Of a DNA stretch of 64,000 bases, positions 45,196 through 56,607 are shown piece after piece. Each line of letters begins with the position of its first letter. Within the stretch, counting starts at the first letter, position 1. The translations under genes were made by a program, and so were the position numbers. The DNA is from Hirsutella rhossiliensis (lineage: Eukaryota; Ascomycota; Sordariomycetes; Hypocreales; Ophiocordycipitaceae). The stretch spans positions 248,001 to 312,000 of the forward strand of contig NW_025408680.1 of the NCBI RefSeq assembly GCF_020360975.1. Direction: 5' to 3'. The notes beneath the pieces are model-generated. The model ran no database searches, was not told the origin of the DNA, and worked only from the letters and a program-made list of their open reading frames with translations.

Positions 45196-46935
45196 GGCCG
45201 AGTCGGGGTCGGGAGGGGCCGGAATATACGCTTGAGAGTAGAAGGCTTCGGGGCCCCTGGATGAGGCGCGGCAAGTAATTAGAAGCTGTATGGTGACGAT
45301 GAGGGCTTTGCTGGGCTGCTAAACAAATCAAGAAGAAATGAAGGTCAAGTTGGTAGACGGCCAATTTGGTGGGTCTACAGGCTCCGCCAGGCCTCAACAC
45401 GTGACGTCGGCGAGGCCGAGAAGCCATTGATGGCTTTCGGATAAGCAGGAAGAGACAGCCGATGGCTTACGGCTTGCAAGCGCCTCTTGGGACATGCGAA
45501 GCTGGCTGTGCATGGCAACAGATGCTCACGCAGACACGCACAAGAGGCGCTGGAAAGCAAGTCTGAGGTCTGCCAGCCTATCAGGTGACTTAATCTAGGA
45601 CCCCAGCCAGTCACGTGTCCAACACGAGCCGCCCAAAGGCACCTCCCTACTCCCTAGTCCGTTGGTGCTCATTCCACTTCATCACCGTCATCATCACGGA
45701 GTCGGTTTCGGGACACCGCCCCCCCCGTGCTTACTTCGTTTTCGCTACGTCCGGCCAGGCAGTGTCAGCTCACCTGGAAAGTTGATACATTCCTGATTCG
45801 GGTTCCAGCTTGGAGATGCCACGCTCGATGTTGATAGTCTCCTGTTTTTCGACATCACCTCGTCTACACTGATTTGATGCATCTCCGATTTCGATCCCGA
45901 ACCCCCAAGCCTGGCCCTCTTCTCGAGACTGGCATTGTTCTTCTCTGGCTCTCCTTCGATAAATACACTTAAATTACGACGACCTTGCCTTGCTCCACCT
46001 CCTTTTCTCCCTCCAGTGTCGTCTGACAGGAGGCCTCTGCTGACATCGAGCGCCGTGTAGCCCTGTGCCTCGTTGCCCGAACGCCTCGTTTAGCACCAGC
46101 CCCTGTTTTCTCGCGAGTCAACGTCCCTTCCCCTATATGCTGTTCTTGAAATAGCGACGGCCGCTAGCCACTGAGTTGTGCATCGTCCGAGCGCGAGCTT
46201 AATCTGCCTCCGCACCTCAACTTGGGCTGTGTTAACCTCGAACCGCTCGTATACCTGACCTCCGCCGGCGAACGCCTTGACGCCGTTGGGGCTGCATGCT
46301 CAGGTAGAAGCGAGTTGAGACCCTCCCTATCAGGTGCCCGTCAATCTCGAAATACAGCCCTACCGGCTCCATGCCCCGGGGCAGGCAAGGAACCGTTCCG
46401 TCAGTTCCAAGATTGGATCCACCAAACCGTTCACAAATTAAACCTTATATCCAACTTCCCTCAGACCTTTTCCGTCCTTCGTATTCATTAAGGCCCATGG
46501 CGTTTGCTAGGCCGGGGCCCTGGACTCCATTGTTGACACCACCAGACCTCCGACGCCTTGCTTCTATCAGCTCCGAAACCCTTACCCCACGAACCCCATG
46601 GTAACAGGTAAAGCGGGCTTAGCCTCACGGTGGCAGGTAAGGCGGGCTTAGCCTTACAAGGGGCTCCTCTAAAAGTGCTCGTCTCCAGCTGGTGCCTGCC
46701 TGATGACTCTCCCTTGCCCCGGACTCGTCGAGTTCGAGGGCCCGAGCAAAGCCCACAATGGACATGGAAGATGCCAACTCAACGTATAAAACACCACGAG
46801 CACCCCGTCTTCAAAAGGCGTACTCGCCGATGCCATCTAGAGCAGCAACAGTCGTTTTTATTATATCAAAGTCTTATTATTTAATCCCTCGTTCACTGAC
46901 TGCTCTCTCTCGTTTGCCAATATCATACAGCAACC
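45196..46935. promoter_or_regulatory. Divergent intergenic region, Nudix and peroxidase promoters
   Basis: The 1.74-kb interval serves two divergent genes. On the peroxidase side, TATAAAA lies at about 46785-46791, roughly 145 bases before the ATG. A 29-bp tandem duplication carrying GGCTTAGCC (GGCTAAGCC on the other strand) is at 46600-46657. Confidence 0.55.
46600..46657 (+). repeat. 29-bp tandem duplication upstream of the peroxidase gene
   Basis: Copies at 46600-46628 and 46629-46657 share GGY-CAGGTAA-GCGGGCTTAGCCT and differ at about four positions. Each contains GGCTTAGCC, whose complement includes GGCTAA, the core word bound by the cellulase/xylanase regulator Xyr1/XlnR in related fungi. 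A regulatory role is an inference from position, about 280-340 bases upstream of the ATG. Confidence 0.65.
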
Positions 46936-48249
46936 ATGAAGGCCACAGCACTCCTCCTTCTTGCTGGCAACCTAGCTCATGGCTTTTCTGGCATGAGGGA
47001 CTTGAAGGCCCGAGCCGCCAGTCTCGAGAGCCGGGGCACCAATGAGATGATTGGCGATCTCGTCAACCTCCCCGACAACCGCCTCACCAAGACCGGCGCC
47101 GACATCAAGGCCCTCCTGACCGGGGGTCAGAACCCCGAGGAGCTCACCGATCGCTACGACAAAGTCCCGGACAAGGACTCGCCCAAGTGCAAGGCCGACA
47201 CGTGCTGTATCTGGAAGCACATTGCCGACGACATGAGATCCAAGATGGTGGGCAGCGCCCGCCGTTGCAACGACCTTGCCCGCGGCTGCATCCGTCTCGG
47301 CTTTCACGATGCCGCCACCTGGTCCAAGAACACGGGCCCCGGCGGCGGATCGGACGGCTCCATTGTCCTGGCCCGCGAGTGCTACGACCGCGAGATCAAC
47401 AAGGGCCTCGAGCCCACCTGCGACCAGATGACGGCCTGGCATAATCAGTACAAGAAGTACAACGTCGGCATGGCCGACCTGATCCAGTTTGCCGGTGCGT
47501 ATCCAGGGCCGTTCTCTTTCTGAACGTGGGACAGCTCCAAGACTAACACACGAGATAGCCAACGTGGCCACCGTCGCTTGCCCCCTGGGCCCCCGCGTCC
47601 GCACCTTTGTCGGCCGCAAGGACGATTCAAAGCCGGCGCCCGATGGCCTCATGCCTTTGCCTTCTGACAGTGCCGACAAGCTCATCAGTATGTTTGGCAG
47701 CAAGACCATCGCTCCCGATGAGCTCGTGGCCCTCGTCGGTGCCCACACCACAGCTCAGCAGCGGTTCGTGGACCCCAGCCGCGCCGGCGACCCGCTCGAC
47801 AGCACCCCTGGTGTCTGGGACGTCCGCTTCTACGGCCAAGTCACCAGCAGCTCCACCCCCCGTCGCGTCTTCAAGTTCCAAAGCGACATCAACCTGTCCC
47901 AAGATCCTCGCACCAACGGCCCGTGGAAGGCTTTCTCTGGACCCACCGGCCAGCGCCCTTGGAACGGGGTAAGCATGCCCGGAGAGCCACCTTCAGAGCC
48001 ATGTTGAGCTGAGCCCGTGACGGCTGACATTTCCTGTCCCTGCAGGCTTATTCCCGCGCCTATATCAGGCTCAGCTTGCTGGGCGTCAATAACATCAACG
48101 ATCTGAAGGAATGCTCCAAGGCGCTGCCGTCGGCCCTCGATTTTTTCCAGTCTCCCGACCAGTCGCAGCTCGATGCTTTCGCCAATGGTAAATTCAACGA
48201 CGCCAAGGGTCAATTAATGCAGGGCGACAATATCACCGCCCCTCCCTAA
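46936..48249 (+). CDS. Secreted class II haem peroxidase (lignin-peroxidase type)
   Basis: Three exons (46936-47494, 47559-47968, 48046-48249; introns 64 and 77 nt) encode 390 residues. Residues 1-16 (MKATALLLLAGNLAHG) form a signal peptide, and a pro-region of some 60 residues follows. Distal haem-pocket residues Arg120 and His124 with Ca-binding Asp125 are in RLGFHDAATW; GGGSDGSIVL is the expected distal calcium segment; proximal His249 is in ELVALVGAHTTAQQRFVDP. Cysteines in KADTCCIW and ARGCIRL agree with the family disulphides. The enzyme would use H2O2 to oxidise phenolic or other substrates outside the cell. The helix that carries the Mn-binding glutamates in basidiomycete MnP reads IADDMRSKMVG here, so a Mn site seems absent. 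Ascomycete members are usually regarded as atypical and not proven lignin degraders. Confidence 0.92.
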
Positions 48250-49252
48250 TAAACTAGGTCCTCGCAACGATGAGAGTGAGCATCAGGCTTAGTGGCCACG
48301 ATAGGAGAGAGGTCAAGGCATGATCTGCCGCCGTTCTGATGCGATCAACTCTTGACGGAGTTTCCCCTGTTCGAACGGCGCGGGTATCGGTTGCATGCTT
48401 TCTCAAAGTTCAGCTCATTCCTGGCCTGAGCTGGTGAACAAACAAACAAACAAACATAGACTAATAATACTAAGAAGGAAGGCCCCTCGTATCACACCTC
48501 TGTGGAGTAGCTTCAGATTGGTGTAAACATATTATCTAATATCAGTGTACTGTACATACGACGATGGGAATAGAAGTTTCTTATACTGCTAAGCTTAACA
48601 CCGGGAAGAAAGACGTGCCCCGCGGCCAACCAGGTCTCAGCGAAGTGCGTTTGCGTCCAAGATGACAAGGACACCTTATGCCAATCAGGGATCATTCGCA
48701 CCGCCAATGGAACCTTCGTGTCTTGAGTGGTGTTGAGGGCACCCCGAGGACATCCCGGATGGCGCTCCTCGCCCGTACACTCAATCAGACTAGCCCATAG
48801 CCTGCATCACCATCGCCCTCACGTTCCACAAGTGGCAGACAGCAAAATATATCCTGCACTTTAGCTGGGTCTTATCTCGGACTGGAGAGGACTGATTCGC
48901 TGCGCTAGTCAATTGCCTACGTAAAGACAATCATCTACCGATCGTATGCCGTGAGAGGATGGCTAGAGCAAGACGCCTCGACCTCGTCGCATGATACTTT
49001 GGCTCAGACCTCTGCTCGTCACGGGTAATAACGAAGCCCATCGGGGGCAAAGACACTATGGACCAGAGCCAGTGTTTGTGTAATATTCTGAGCAAAGCAG
49101 GAAAAAAGAGCAGAGCCCTCAAGGGTCAATGATACTAGCAACAACCGCCTCGCTGCGTCCCAAACAGAAACAAAGGACTCCGGCAAAGACTGGATAAGGC
49201 ATCTCGTCTCAGCAGCCGCAAAGCCCTTTTGCGTCCGACAGCCTTTCTCATG
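48250..49252. other. Intergenic region after the peroxidase gene
   Basis: About 1 kb without a gene. An AAAC microsatellite is at 48437-48456. Base composition becomes AT-richer from here to about 54 kb. Confidence 0.5.
48437..48456 (+). repeat. AAAC tetranucleotide repeat
   Basis: Five tandem AAAC units in the 3' flank of the peroxidase gene. Confidence 0.85.
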
Positions 49253-49633
49253 TCATTCCAATCTGGCCAGCTCCTCGTCGAGCTTTGTTCTTGCCGCCAC
49301 CATCTCTGCTTCGGCGATGCGAATCGCGCGCCCAGCGAGGTCCCTGCTCTCCTCCAATCGCCTGACGGCGACACTGAGACTTCTGATTTCTTGCTCCAGC
49401 ACATTAATATGTTCTTGACTGCCACTGGTTCTGGGGCGGCGAAACGCAATGGCGGCCCGGCTGCGCTCCTTCTCGGCGAGAACGCGGTCGGTTTGGCTGA
49501 TTTGCCCCGACAGCTGAGACATGTAGCGCAGGAGTCCGTCCTTCTCGGTGCGGGCCCGCTCGAAGCGCTCCGTGAACTCCTGGTATAGATGGGCCCGGCT
49601 CGCGGGCAATCCGTTTGTTCTGGACGAACTCAT
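49253..49633 (-). CDS. Small coiled-coil protein 1
   Basis: A single exon from the ATG at 49633 encodes 126 residues; an in-frame ATG at 49720 would add 29 residues, but it lies much closer to the TATA-like box. The protein is almost entirely helical. HLYQEFTERFERARTEKDGL and INVLEQEIRSLSVAVRRLEE are amphipathic and likely coiled coil, linked by an Arg/Ser-rich loop. It has no signal peptide, membrane segment or known domain. It is the first of four short minus-strand genes of similar size, each a helical protein with a TATA-like box upstream. Confidence 0.6.
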   Translation of the reverse strand: MSSSRTNGLPASRAHLYQEFTERFERARTEKDGLLRYMSQLSGQISQTDRVLAEKERSRAAIAFRRPRTSGSQEHINVLEQEIRSLSVAVRRLEESRDLAGRAIRIAEAEMVAARTKLDEELARLE

Positions 49634-50472
49634 GGTGGTTGGTTTTGCGTCGTCGCAAGCGCGCTGGGTGCTCGAGGGCAGAGGAATTGCGAGTCGGTTT
49701 ACTTTCGAACTTCTTCGCACAGGACTGGGGAATCAAACTTCAAAAGGGGGACCGGCGAGGGTATTTATACTCGTTGCGAATTGTGCCTCTACTCAGTGCT
49801 CAGCACCTCGGGATGCATACAGGTGTTACAGCGTCAGGGAGGCGCTCGTAACACTGACGAGTACACTCGAGGTTGACCCAAGTCAGAGGCATTGGCTTCT
49901 CTGATTTCCTGGACGATTCACGCCGGGCATTCGATGACAAAATGCAGATATGCGCAGCCCGATGCTCCTGGAGAACTGGCATCATTCACGGTGGTGTCGT
50001 TGCGTCCAACAACAAGGTCCCTAACCGACTTTCTCCCCAGATTCAGAGTGGCAAAAAAGTACTATACGAGCCTCACTCGTGAACTGTACTCCTCTGCGTG
50101 TGTACGGCTGCTCGACTGCACCTCTAGGCTCTCTGGAGCATGTCACAGCGTCGGGTTTGGTCCAACAATACATACATTGCTTCTGACTGCGACACCTATC
50201 ATCGTGGAACTATGTACATGTACTGAAAATCTCTTGCTTGTTACTAAAAATATGGTACGTAAAGAGATACGCGTCTACGGCTGCATGATGGAGTCAAAGC
50301 ACGGCGTGGCAAGACTCATGATGGAAAAAGAACAATTTTTGTTCCAAGAGAGAAGAAGAGCCATCTATCTCTAGAGAAATACCATAACAGAGCCCCGCAT
50401 GATTGTTTTCCACCTTTGAGAAAGCCGTACAATATCGACTTGCCCTAACCCTGATACGGGAACTCGAAATGA
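49634..50472. other. Promoter of small gene 1 and flank
   Basis: Apart from the TATA box, no gene or repeat is recognised. The right part probably includes the 3' UTR of small gene 2. Confidence 0.45.
49762..49769 (-). promoter_or_regulatory. TATA box of small coiled-coil gene 1
   Basis: TATAAATA on the minus strand, about 136 bases upstream of the ATG at 49633, followed by CCCTCGCCGG. The similar gene at 52812 has TATAAGTA followed by AAGCCCTCGCCG at nearly the same distance. Confidence 0.6.
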
Positions 50473-50802
50473 TCAACCCTGACTCTCCTTGCGCTTTGCC
50501 TCCGCATCCTTGATCTCGTCCTCTGCTATTTCGAGCTCTTCAAAGATCGAGCCCAAAAGATTTCCAACTATGACGAGCCTTTCGTTGTCGAATGCCTTGT
50601 TGAATTCACGCTTCACTACCTTCAACGCTCCTTCGACCCTGTTGACGTGCAAGAGTGTCATGCCGGTAGTGTCCTGCGTCCTGAAGGACTTCATTCTCTT
50701 CCCGATTTCTATGAATTCTTTCAACGAGGAGAGTAGGAGTTCTCTTCCTTCTATGAATTTCATTATCGAAGCATGTCTGTCGGTGACTTGTTCCGCCATC
50801 AT
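50473..50802 (-). CDS. Small helical protein 2
   Basis: A single exon encodes 109 residues starting MMAEQVTDRH. The sequence is helical throughout (IMKFIEGRELLLSSLKEFIE, NKAFDNERLVIVGNLLGSIF) and ends in a charged helix EDEIKDAEAKRKES. It has no signal peptide, cysteine pattern or known domain. A TATTAAAA element lies about 200 bases upstream. I cannot show sequence homology to the other three small genes, only the same size, strand, helical character and promoter style. Confidence 0.6.
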   Translation of the reverse strand: MMAEQVTDRHASIMKFIEGRELLLSSLKEFIEIGKRMKSFRTQDTTGMTLLHVNRVEGALKVVKREFNKAFDNERLVIVGNLLGSIFEELEIAEDEIKDAEAKRKESQG

Positions 50803-52482
50803 GTACGCGTTGATGTTTGTGCGAGATTCTTCCCTTCAGACGTCAGGGTCGAGTTACGGATCCGCCGGGTATGTCGAAAGAGATTAGGTGGACGAAGAGC
50901 GGAATAAAGCGTTGTGTCTTGTCGAGAGGTCTTTGTATTTGCCGGCTGCTGTCGTCTCGCTCAGAAGATCAAGGCTTTCGGGGATCGCTTCTCGTTTTTA
51001 ATACCCAGCTCCTTCATGTTACACAGGATCACGACTTCCAAATGTCCCTACTTGGTCTTTAGTGAAGCGATTGCTACAGGACTCACGTCAATCAGAACAA
51101 AGCTCGTGCGACTGGAGCCGGAGGAGCGGTGCCATCCCGTTAGCCTGCTGTCTTCTGGGACAGCAGCGGAGATGAACAGTGTTCGGATCCAGTGAACAGC
51201 TGTCCTGACGGACCGCGTTTGCAATTCGACCTTTAATCACTGTTCAAAAATTGATACCGCGTTGTGGCCCGTTACAAGAGGGTTAGAAGGCCTGAGTCCG
51301 ATCGTGTCGTATCTGTGTCATGAGATTGAGCTTCGCTGAACCCCCTACTTTCTGAACCCTTCCAAACTTGAGACGTCGACCCCATACTCTTCAAGAGCAG
51401 TGAGTGAAGGACCTGTTCACCCTGGTTTTCATTCGGTATCGCGGCCCATGACGAGGGACATGTAGGGTCTCCGATCCCACACGTCGTCCAACCCATCATG
51501 GTTCCGGCAACCACTGGGCTTCCACACTCATGTATAGATGAGTCTGATGCGGTTCTGAGAACGATGAGAAAGCTTCTCGTTGGCACTAGCCGATTCACGA
51601 AACGTTCAGAGTGCAACGGCGTCAGAACACTGATTTGTCCAAAACCCAAAGCGGTTTCATCTGCCAATGTCGACATCGCTTTCTCTGAATACGTCACGAA
51701 CGGATTTTAGCTTTTTGGGTCCCTGCATCAGAACAGCATAATTTCTGTTGCTTGGGTACCTGTGCGGTTTGGATGGACAAAGGGGTTGGAAAGCTGCTTT
51801 TCACCATGTACGACATGAACTACTTCCGCCCCATGCAGTCTCGACGCTTTGTAGATATAGATTTGGTAACCTTGAGAACTGCCTAGAGTGAATTTGGAGT
51901 ACCCTAGGAAACATGTCAAGATCAAAACGCAAGGCGGCGGCTTTGTGCGTGTTCCTGCAGAGCGGAGAAAAGGACTTATAATACGCGTTAATAACACCTC
52001 CAATGGGGGTGTACCTATTTTGCCTGGTGTAGCCGTATTTTACGAGCTTCACAGTTACATACGGTGCCCAAGAGTTAGGACGGGAGCAGCTTGGTCGAAT
52101 AACAGTACTGCAGTCGACCGGTGGGCAAATGCACAAAGATGCATACAGTGTGAATACTCATAAGCTGGGGCCGACGGCAAGTAACAAAGAGCATCACGGT
52201 AGGTTCTCTTTCTGAAAGACAGTATATTCAACTGATGTCTTAGTGGCATAAAGAACCATTTTAATTTTGGTCAATGAACTATCTTGTCATCGCAATAGCA
52301 ATCTTTCGTGCAGAAGAACCGAACGTCTTTGATGGACTTTTGTTTCCACCCAGACTCTGAAAACGACGCGCAAACAAGAGCCGGGTCATCAGGCAATGGC
52401 TCAAAATACCTGTAGGTTGAGATCCATTCAAAACTTGCATGCTCTCGAGTCGTGGAAACATGCCTCAGCTTCTTCTCCCGAG
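50803..52482. other. Gap between small genes 2 and 3
   Basis: A 1.7-kb AT-richer interval. It holds a TATTAAAA element at 50996-51003 assigned to small gene 2. Short frames such as the minus-strand one at 51272-51697 show no domain or splice signature and are not called. Confidence 0.45.
50996..51003 (-). promoter_or_regulatory. TATA-like element of small gene 2
   Basis: TATTAAAA on the minus strand, about 200 bases before the ATG at 50802. It is weaker and farther than the boxes of the other three genes. Confidence 0.4.
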
Positions 52483-52812
52483 TCATTCCGTTTCTTCGTC
52501 GTTGATTTCAGGAATAAGAAGCCGCTGGATCCCGATGTCGCCGATCGCGCGACGGAGCCGTTCCGATAGCAAAAAAAACTCCAGTGACACCTTCTCCCTC
52601 CACATGACGTAAAGCGTTTCCAACTCGACTCTGAGTGTAGACCCAATTTGGCTCCAGTGTTTATAGAAACGAAGAATCCTTTCGCCCACTTCGCAGTGCT
52701 CCTCATCCGTCATGCTGGGCGCGTCGGGATCACATCGGTTTATCATCTGGGCAATTTGTTCGGTCAGTTCGGTGCCAGTGGGCACGTCGCCGTTGGTAAC
52801 AGCCCTGGGCAT
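52483..52812 (-). CDS. Small helical protein 3
   Basis: A single exon encodes 109 residues starting MPRAVTNGDV. After a short polar start it is helical (ELTEQIAQMINR, CEVGERILRFYKHWSQIGST, VELETLYVMWREKVSLEFFL) and ends in an acidic EINDEETE tail. No domain is recognised. A TATAAGTA box lies 147 bases upstream. A 71-residue frame overlaps the stop codon by four bases (52486-52271), but translation of it is unlikely in a eukaryote. Confidence 0.6.
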   Translation of the reverse strand: MPRAVTNGDVPTGTELTEQIAQMINRCDPDAPSMTDEEHCEVGERILRFYKHWSQIGSTLRVELETLYVMWREKVSLEFFLLSERLRRAIGDIGIQRLLIPEINDEETE

Positions 52813-54172
52813 GCTGGCGGTTTGTTGAACGAAACTTGTCGAGGTAGAATGTGGTTTCGGTCTGATTCGTCGAGCACGTGAAGGCTGAGTGCGAGGTTGA
52901 AGAGAAGATGACCAGAAATCGGTTGAGAGAACACGACGGCGGCGAGGGCTTTACTTATACTTGAATCGAGTTACACATGACTTCATCTCTCGCGCTTTTC
53001 TCCTTGTCACAAAACCCGTGTAGTTTCTGGACCAAGACGGTGATTCGCCCAGGGCCACTGACAAGACCACGTCAGGAAGCTGTGGCTGCGGTGAGAGACG
53101 TGAATTGTGAACAACCGGCCAACTGCTTTGGACGGAGAGGAACGATCCACTGATGTACCGCGGTTGATCCTAAACCGGGTCAGAACAGCCATGGCGTTCA
53201 TCCTGCGGATGCAACATGATGGTCTCCCAAATAGTATTGCATCAGTTTTGAACAATGTTGCTGCGCGGTGTCGTAGGATGCAACGCCCGTTGATCATGCA
53301 TTCTTGAGGCGTTCTGACGATGAACGGCTCTTGTCCCGTATCTCAAGCGGGTCTCTTTGCAGTGCTTCAAGCTCTACAGCTTCGTCTTTGTTGGGACTTT
53401 ACACAATATACGTGGTTCACACAACATACGTGAACAGACGCCTTTCACCGCATGTAGACTATTCGCTTGAACTCCGAACTCCGCTCGCCGTCGGCGAGTT
53501 GATCGCTTGGCTCGTAAAACCCAAGCCTTTGGTTCCCTACCGCCATCAGTCGCGGTCTTGTCACCAGGAGCTTCTTGCATATCACAATTGGATAGCGCAG
53601 TTTCCGCATCGGAAAGCTGTATTGTGAGCCGCTATCTAGCAACATCTCGGCTGTTACCTGCGATCAGAGTGTCGATGGAGAAAGTCAAGGAAGGGGCTGA
53701 AGGGTCTTTTACTCTGGTCAGAGGCGATGCGGCAGGTATCACAGTTAGTTCCATGTAACCTTTTCACGAGAGTGAAGAATTCATCGGATCTGGTTTAGAA
53801 CATGAGTTGAACACGAACTGTCAGCACTTCACTACGCAACCGTACTTGACTTGGCATAGGGTCGTCACGGCCGAATGCTTGATATATGTAGCATTCACTC
53901 GCGGGAAGCAGAATCCGCCGTGCGTGGACACTTTACACCTCGTCAACGTGACCTCCTGGCAGCGTGAACTCCCTACCTGCTGCACTTGGCTCTACTCGTG
54001 GGAACCGTGTTAGCCAGCGGTGAGCAGAACAGATTCTTGTCCGCGAGGCTCGCGACAGAGGAATACAATGACACGGCGAGTACCAGGCATGGTATCAGCT
54101 TTGAAGAGGGACCTCAACAGCAGTAGAGCTCATCACGGTATTCCGTCCAATTTCTTGTTACCATATCAGCGG
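52813..54172. other. Gap between small gene 3 and the receptor gene
   Basis: 1.36 kb with the TATA box of small gene 3 and otherwise no gene-like signal. Several short frames exist on both strands without supporting features. Confidence 0.45.
52952..52959 (-). promoter_or_regulatory. TATA box of small gene 3
   Basis: TATAAGTA on the minus strand, about 147 bases before the ATG at 52812, followed by AAGCCCTCGCCGCCG. The downstream CCTCGCC word also follows the TATA box of small gene 1. Confidence 0.6.
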
Positions 54173-55695
54173 CTATTCCTTCAAAGTGACTCCATCCGTA
54201 CTCATCGCCGACACACTGGCACTGGCTGCCGTACGCTTAGAACGCGTCGGGCCGGGCCATGAGTCCTGGTCAGAGTCCACCTCGACCACGACGCTCGTCA
54301 CCATGTCCATCTGTATGGCGGCGGCGCCGAGCGGCTCTTGGCTCGTGCTCTGGTGCCTTTCCTTCCGAGGCCATGGGCGTCCGCGTTGGTTCCACGGCCA
54401 CCATCCACCAGCCATCTTATTGTCTCGCCATGATCTTCTTCCGCCATCGCCACCCCCCTGTATCCAGATCATGTTGCCATAACGCCTTGCTGACGGGGTC
54501 TTGAGGAATGCAAAGGTCTTGAAGCCGATGCTGTCGGAGGACAGATCCGACGCCGATCCGAAGATGATGGCGCTGCGTGTTGTCCCAAACAGCAAGCAGT
54601 CGAACGCCCCGTTGAAGGCGATGATGGCGCCGGCGAAGCAAAAGTACCCCGTCGGCACATCCTTGCCTGCCATTGTGGCAATGCGTCCGAGAGCAAGAGG
54701 CAGGGTGCACAAGACATAGATGAGCGGGTATACGAGAAACACCAGCTCGTGGGTCAGCGGCGCCTGGCTGTCCGCGAAGGCTACCCTTTGTGCTTGGCTT
54801 CGCTGCCGGCGAAGAGCCACGAAGATGGCGACGTACAGGGTTGACGTGACGCCCAGTGCAAGGAAGATGAAGAAGTAGTGCGTGGCGAGACGGAGCTGCT
54901 CGTAGTCTTTGTTTATCCAGCACTGCGTACGGAGCCGACGGATTAGCCATGTCTGGAGCTTCATCAAGACGGTTATACTACTTGATCAACACGTACCCAG
55001 GCGCCGGCCCTGACAAAGAAGCCGCCGCGCTCAGCACCGTTGCGCGTTACCAAGACGGGCAGCAAGGATATGGCGTAGACAAAGATCCAGTTGCAGACGA
55101 CAACGGCACCGACGGTGCGGTGCGAGGGCCTGCGTTGCCGCACAACCGAAAGGTACGTGTGGATTGCAATGGTGGTGATGAAGATGCTCGACGAAAGATC
55201 CCCCGTCGAGACCAACAGGCCCTGCGCAAAGCACGTCGGCGTCGAGACGACGATGCCGTCACGCCATAGCCAGGAGGCGTTGAGGAGAAAAGCCAGGCTC
55301 TGATGCATGTCGGCCAGGAAGAGGTTGTAAATCAAGACGGCGAATTGGTTCGGCGGCGGACTCCTGGCCCACCAGCTGCGGCCATCTCGGCGCTCGTCCC
55401 GCGGAGCCGCCGCCTCGGCCTGTGCTGGATCGCCCTCGGTGAAGATGCCCTCGATCCCGAGAGTGAAGTCTGTGATTGCATGTGACGATGGTCGAGGCGG
55501 CTCGCCCTGCCGGAGCTGCTCCGTCCGGACAAGCCAGCGCCAGACGACCAGCTTGTACGTCAGGTAGAGAAACAGCGCCGTCGACGCAACAAAGGAAACG
55601 AGGGCCAGCGCCGAGACGGCAATCAGGCCCTGTCGGAGGTCCGGCGAGAGAGGACTGAGAGTCTGGCCTTGGAGCTCCAACTCGGCCCACGCCAT
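54173..55695 (-). CDS. Seven-helix G-protein-coupled-receptor-like protein
   Basis: Two exons (55695-54997, 54922-54173; intron 74 nt) encode 482 residues. Seven hydrophobic segments can be traced: SALALVSFVASTALFLYLTY, FAVLIYNLFLADMHQSLAFL, LLVSTGDLSSSIFITTIAIH, VGAVVVCNWIFVYAISLLPV, THYFFIFLALGVTSTLYVAI, ELVFLVYPLIYVLCTLPLAL and YFCFAGAIIAFNGAFDCLLF. The splice falls in the second extracellular loop and restores GAW-CWINKDYEQLR; the Cys there and that in TPTCFAQGLL could form the usual loop disulphide. A long polar loop follows TM1, and the C-terminal tail is long and Ser/Trp/Arg-rich. The layout matches fungal cAMP-receptor/Git3-like receptors; ligand and G protein are unknown. An upstream Met at 55815 would add 40 residues. 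Confidence 0.8.
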
Positions 55696-56607
55696 GGTCG
55701 TCTCGCCGGCACCCGGAGCAAGTGAAAGAGATAATGAACGAGAAGCGGCCGACGAGCAGAACCTGCTGCTGTGTCGTCCAAGAGCTGGGCGCGGCGGATG
55801 CCAGCCGGCCCCCATCGCCTTTTAGCCATGGGCGACGAAGCCCACGGGCGAATGGAAGCGGTATGGAAGCAAAGAAACCGCCACGTTTCTGCAAGTAAGC
55901 TGATTTGCTCTAGCCGACTCGGGTATCCTGGGCCCCTGTTCCGACATGTGGCCAGGACCGGGGTCTTGACGGTCGACCTCGTCAGGGCGAGGTTCAGCTC
56001 ACCAATAAGCCAAGCTACGAGCCTCTAGCGAACATCGGGCACGGGTAAGATTTGGGTCCTCCTTGCGGCTAGATCCAAGGACGAGGCAAGCAATCACGGA
56101 TTGACTCTGTCGCCTGGGCAGGGCAGAGCCTGAAACCAGCCGGGTTGGCAGGGCGTGGCTTGCTCTCGGCCATTGATTGATTCATGGCAGAGAATTGCGC
56201 CCCAAGTGCGTGGCGCCTCTGGCCGTCGCGAGCTGCAACGGAGACCCTGCTTCCTTGGGCGGGCTGAGTTCCCAGGCCGCCATCATGCGTTGGAGCTGAA
56301 TGCATGGGCACGATTCACGGTAACCCGTTTGGTCGTTGGGCCTGTTACTGCTTGCACCGACGATTGAAAAGACAAGACTTTAGCAAATGTAGCAAACAGA
56401 CGATGCAATGGACTGGGTCTTCGGTGCAAACTTCATTGTCAAGGGCGCTGCTGCTCCAACATATAGTATATCCGCCTTTCCCTACTCCGGCAGACTCCTT
56501 TTGAGGCATTGCCCGACATGAACCATCCGTAGGCTCATCCTCTCTCCTCCCGCTCCTCGTTCTCCGTGGCCCCGCGTTCTTCAGCCCTGTCCCCTTGCCA
56601 AGACGCT
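55696..56607. other. Promoter of the receptor gene and flank
   Basis: 0.9 kb without a recognisable gene. The left part must contain the receptor gene promoter; no TATA box is distinct. Confidence 0.45.

Noticed and set aside
51272..51697. 141-residue minus-strand frame between small genes 2 and 3
   Set aside because: No helical or domain character, no TATA box, and an overlapping plus-strand frame is equally open.
52271..52486. 71-residue frame overlapping the stop of small gene 3 by four bases
   Set aside because: ATGA-type overlap suggests operon logic that does not apply to fungal nuclear genes; probably 3' UTR.
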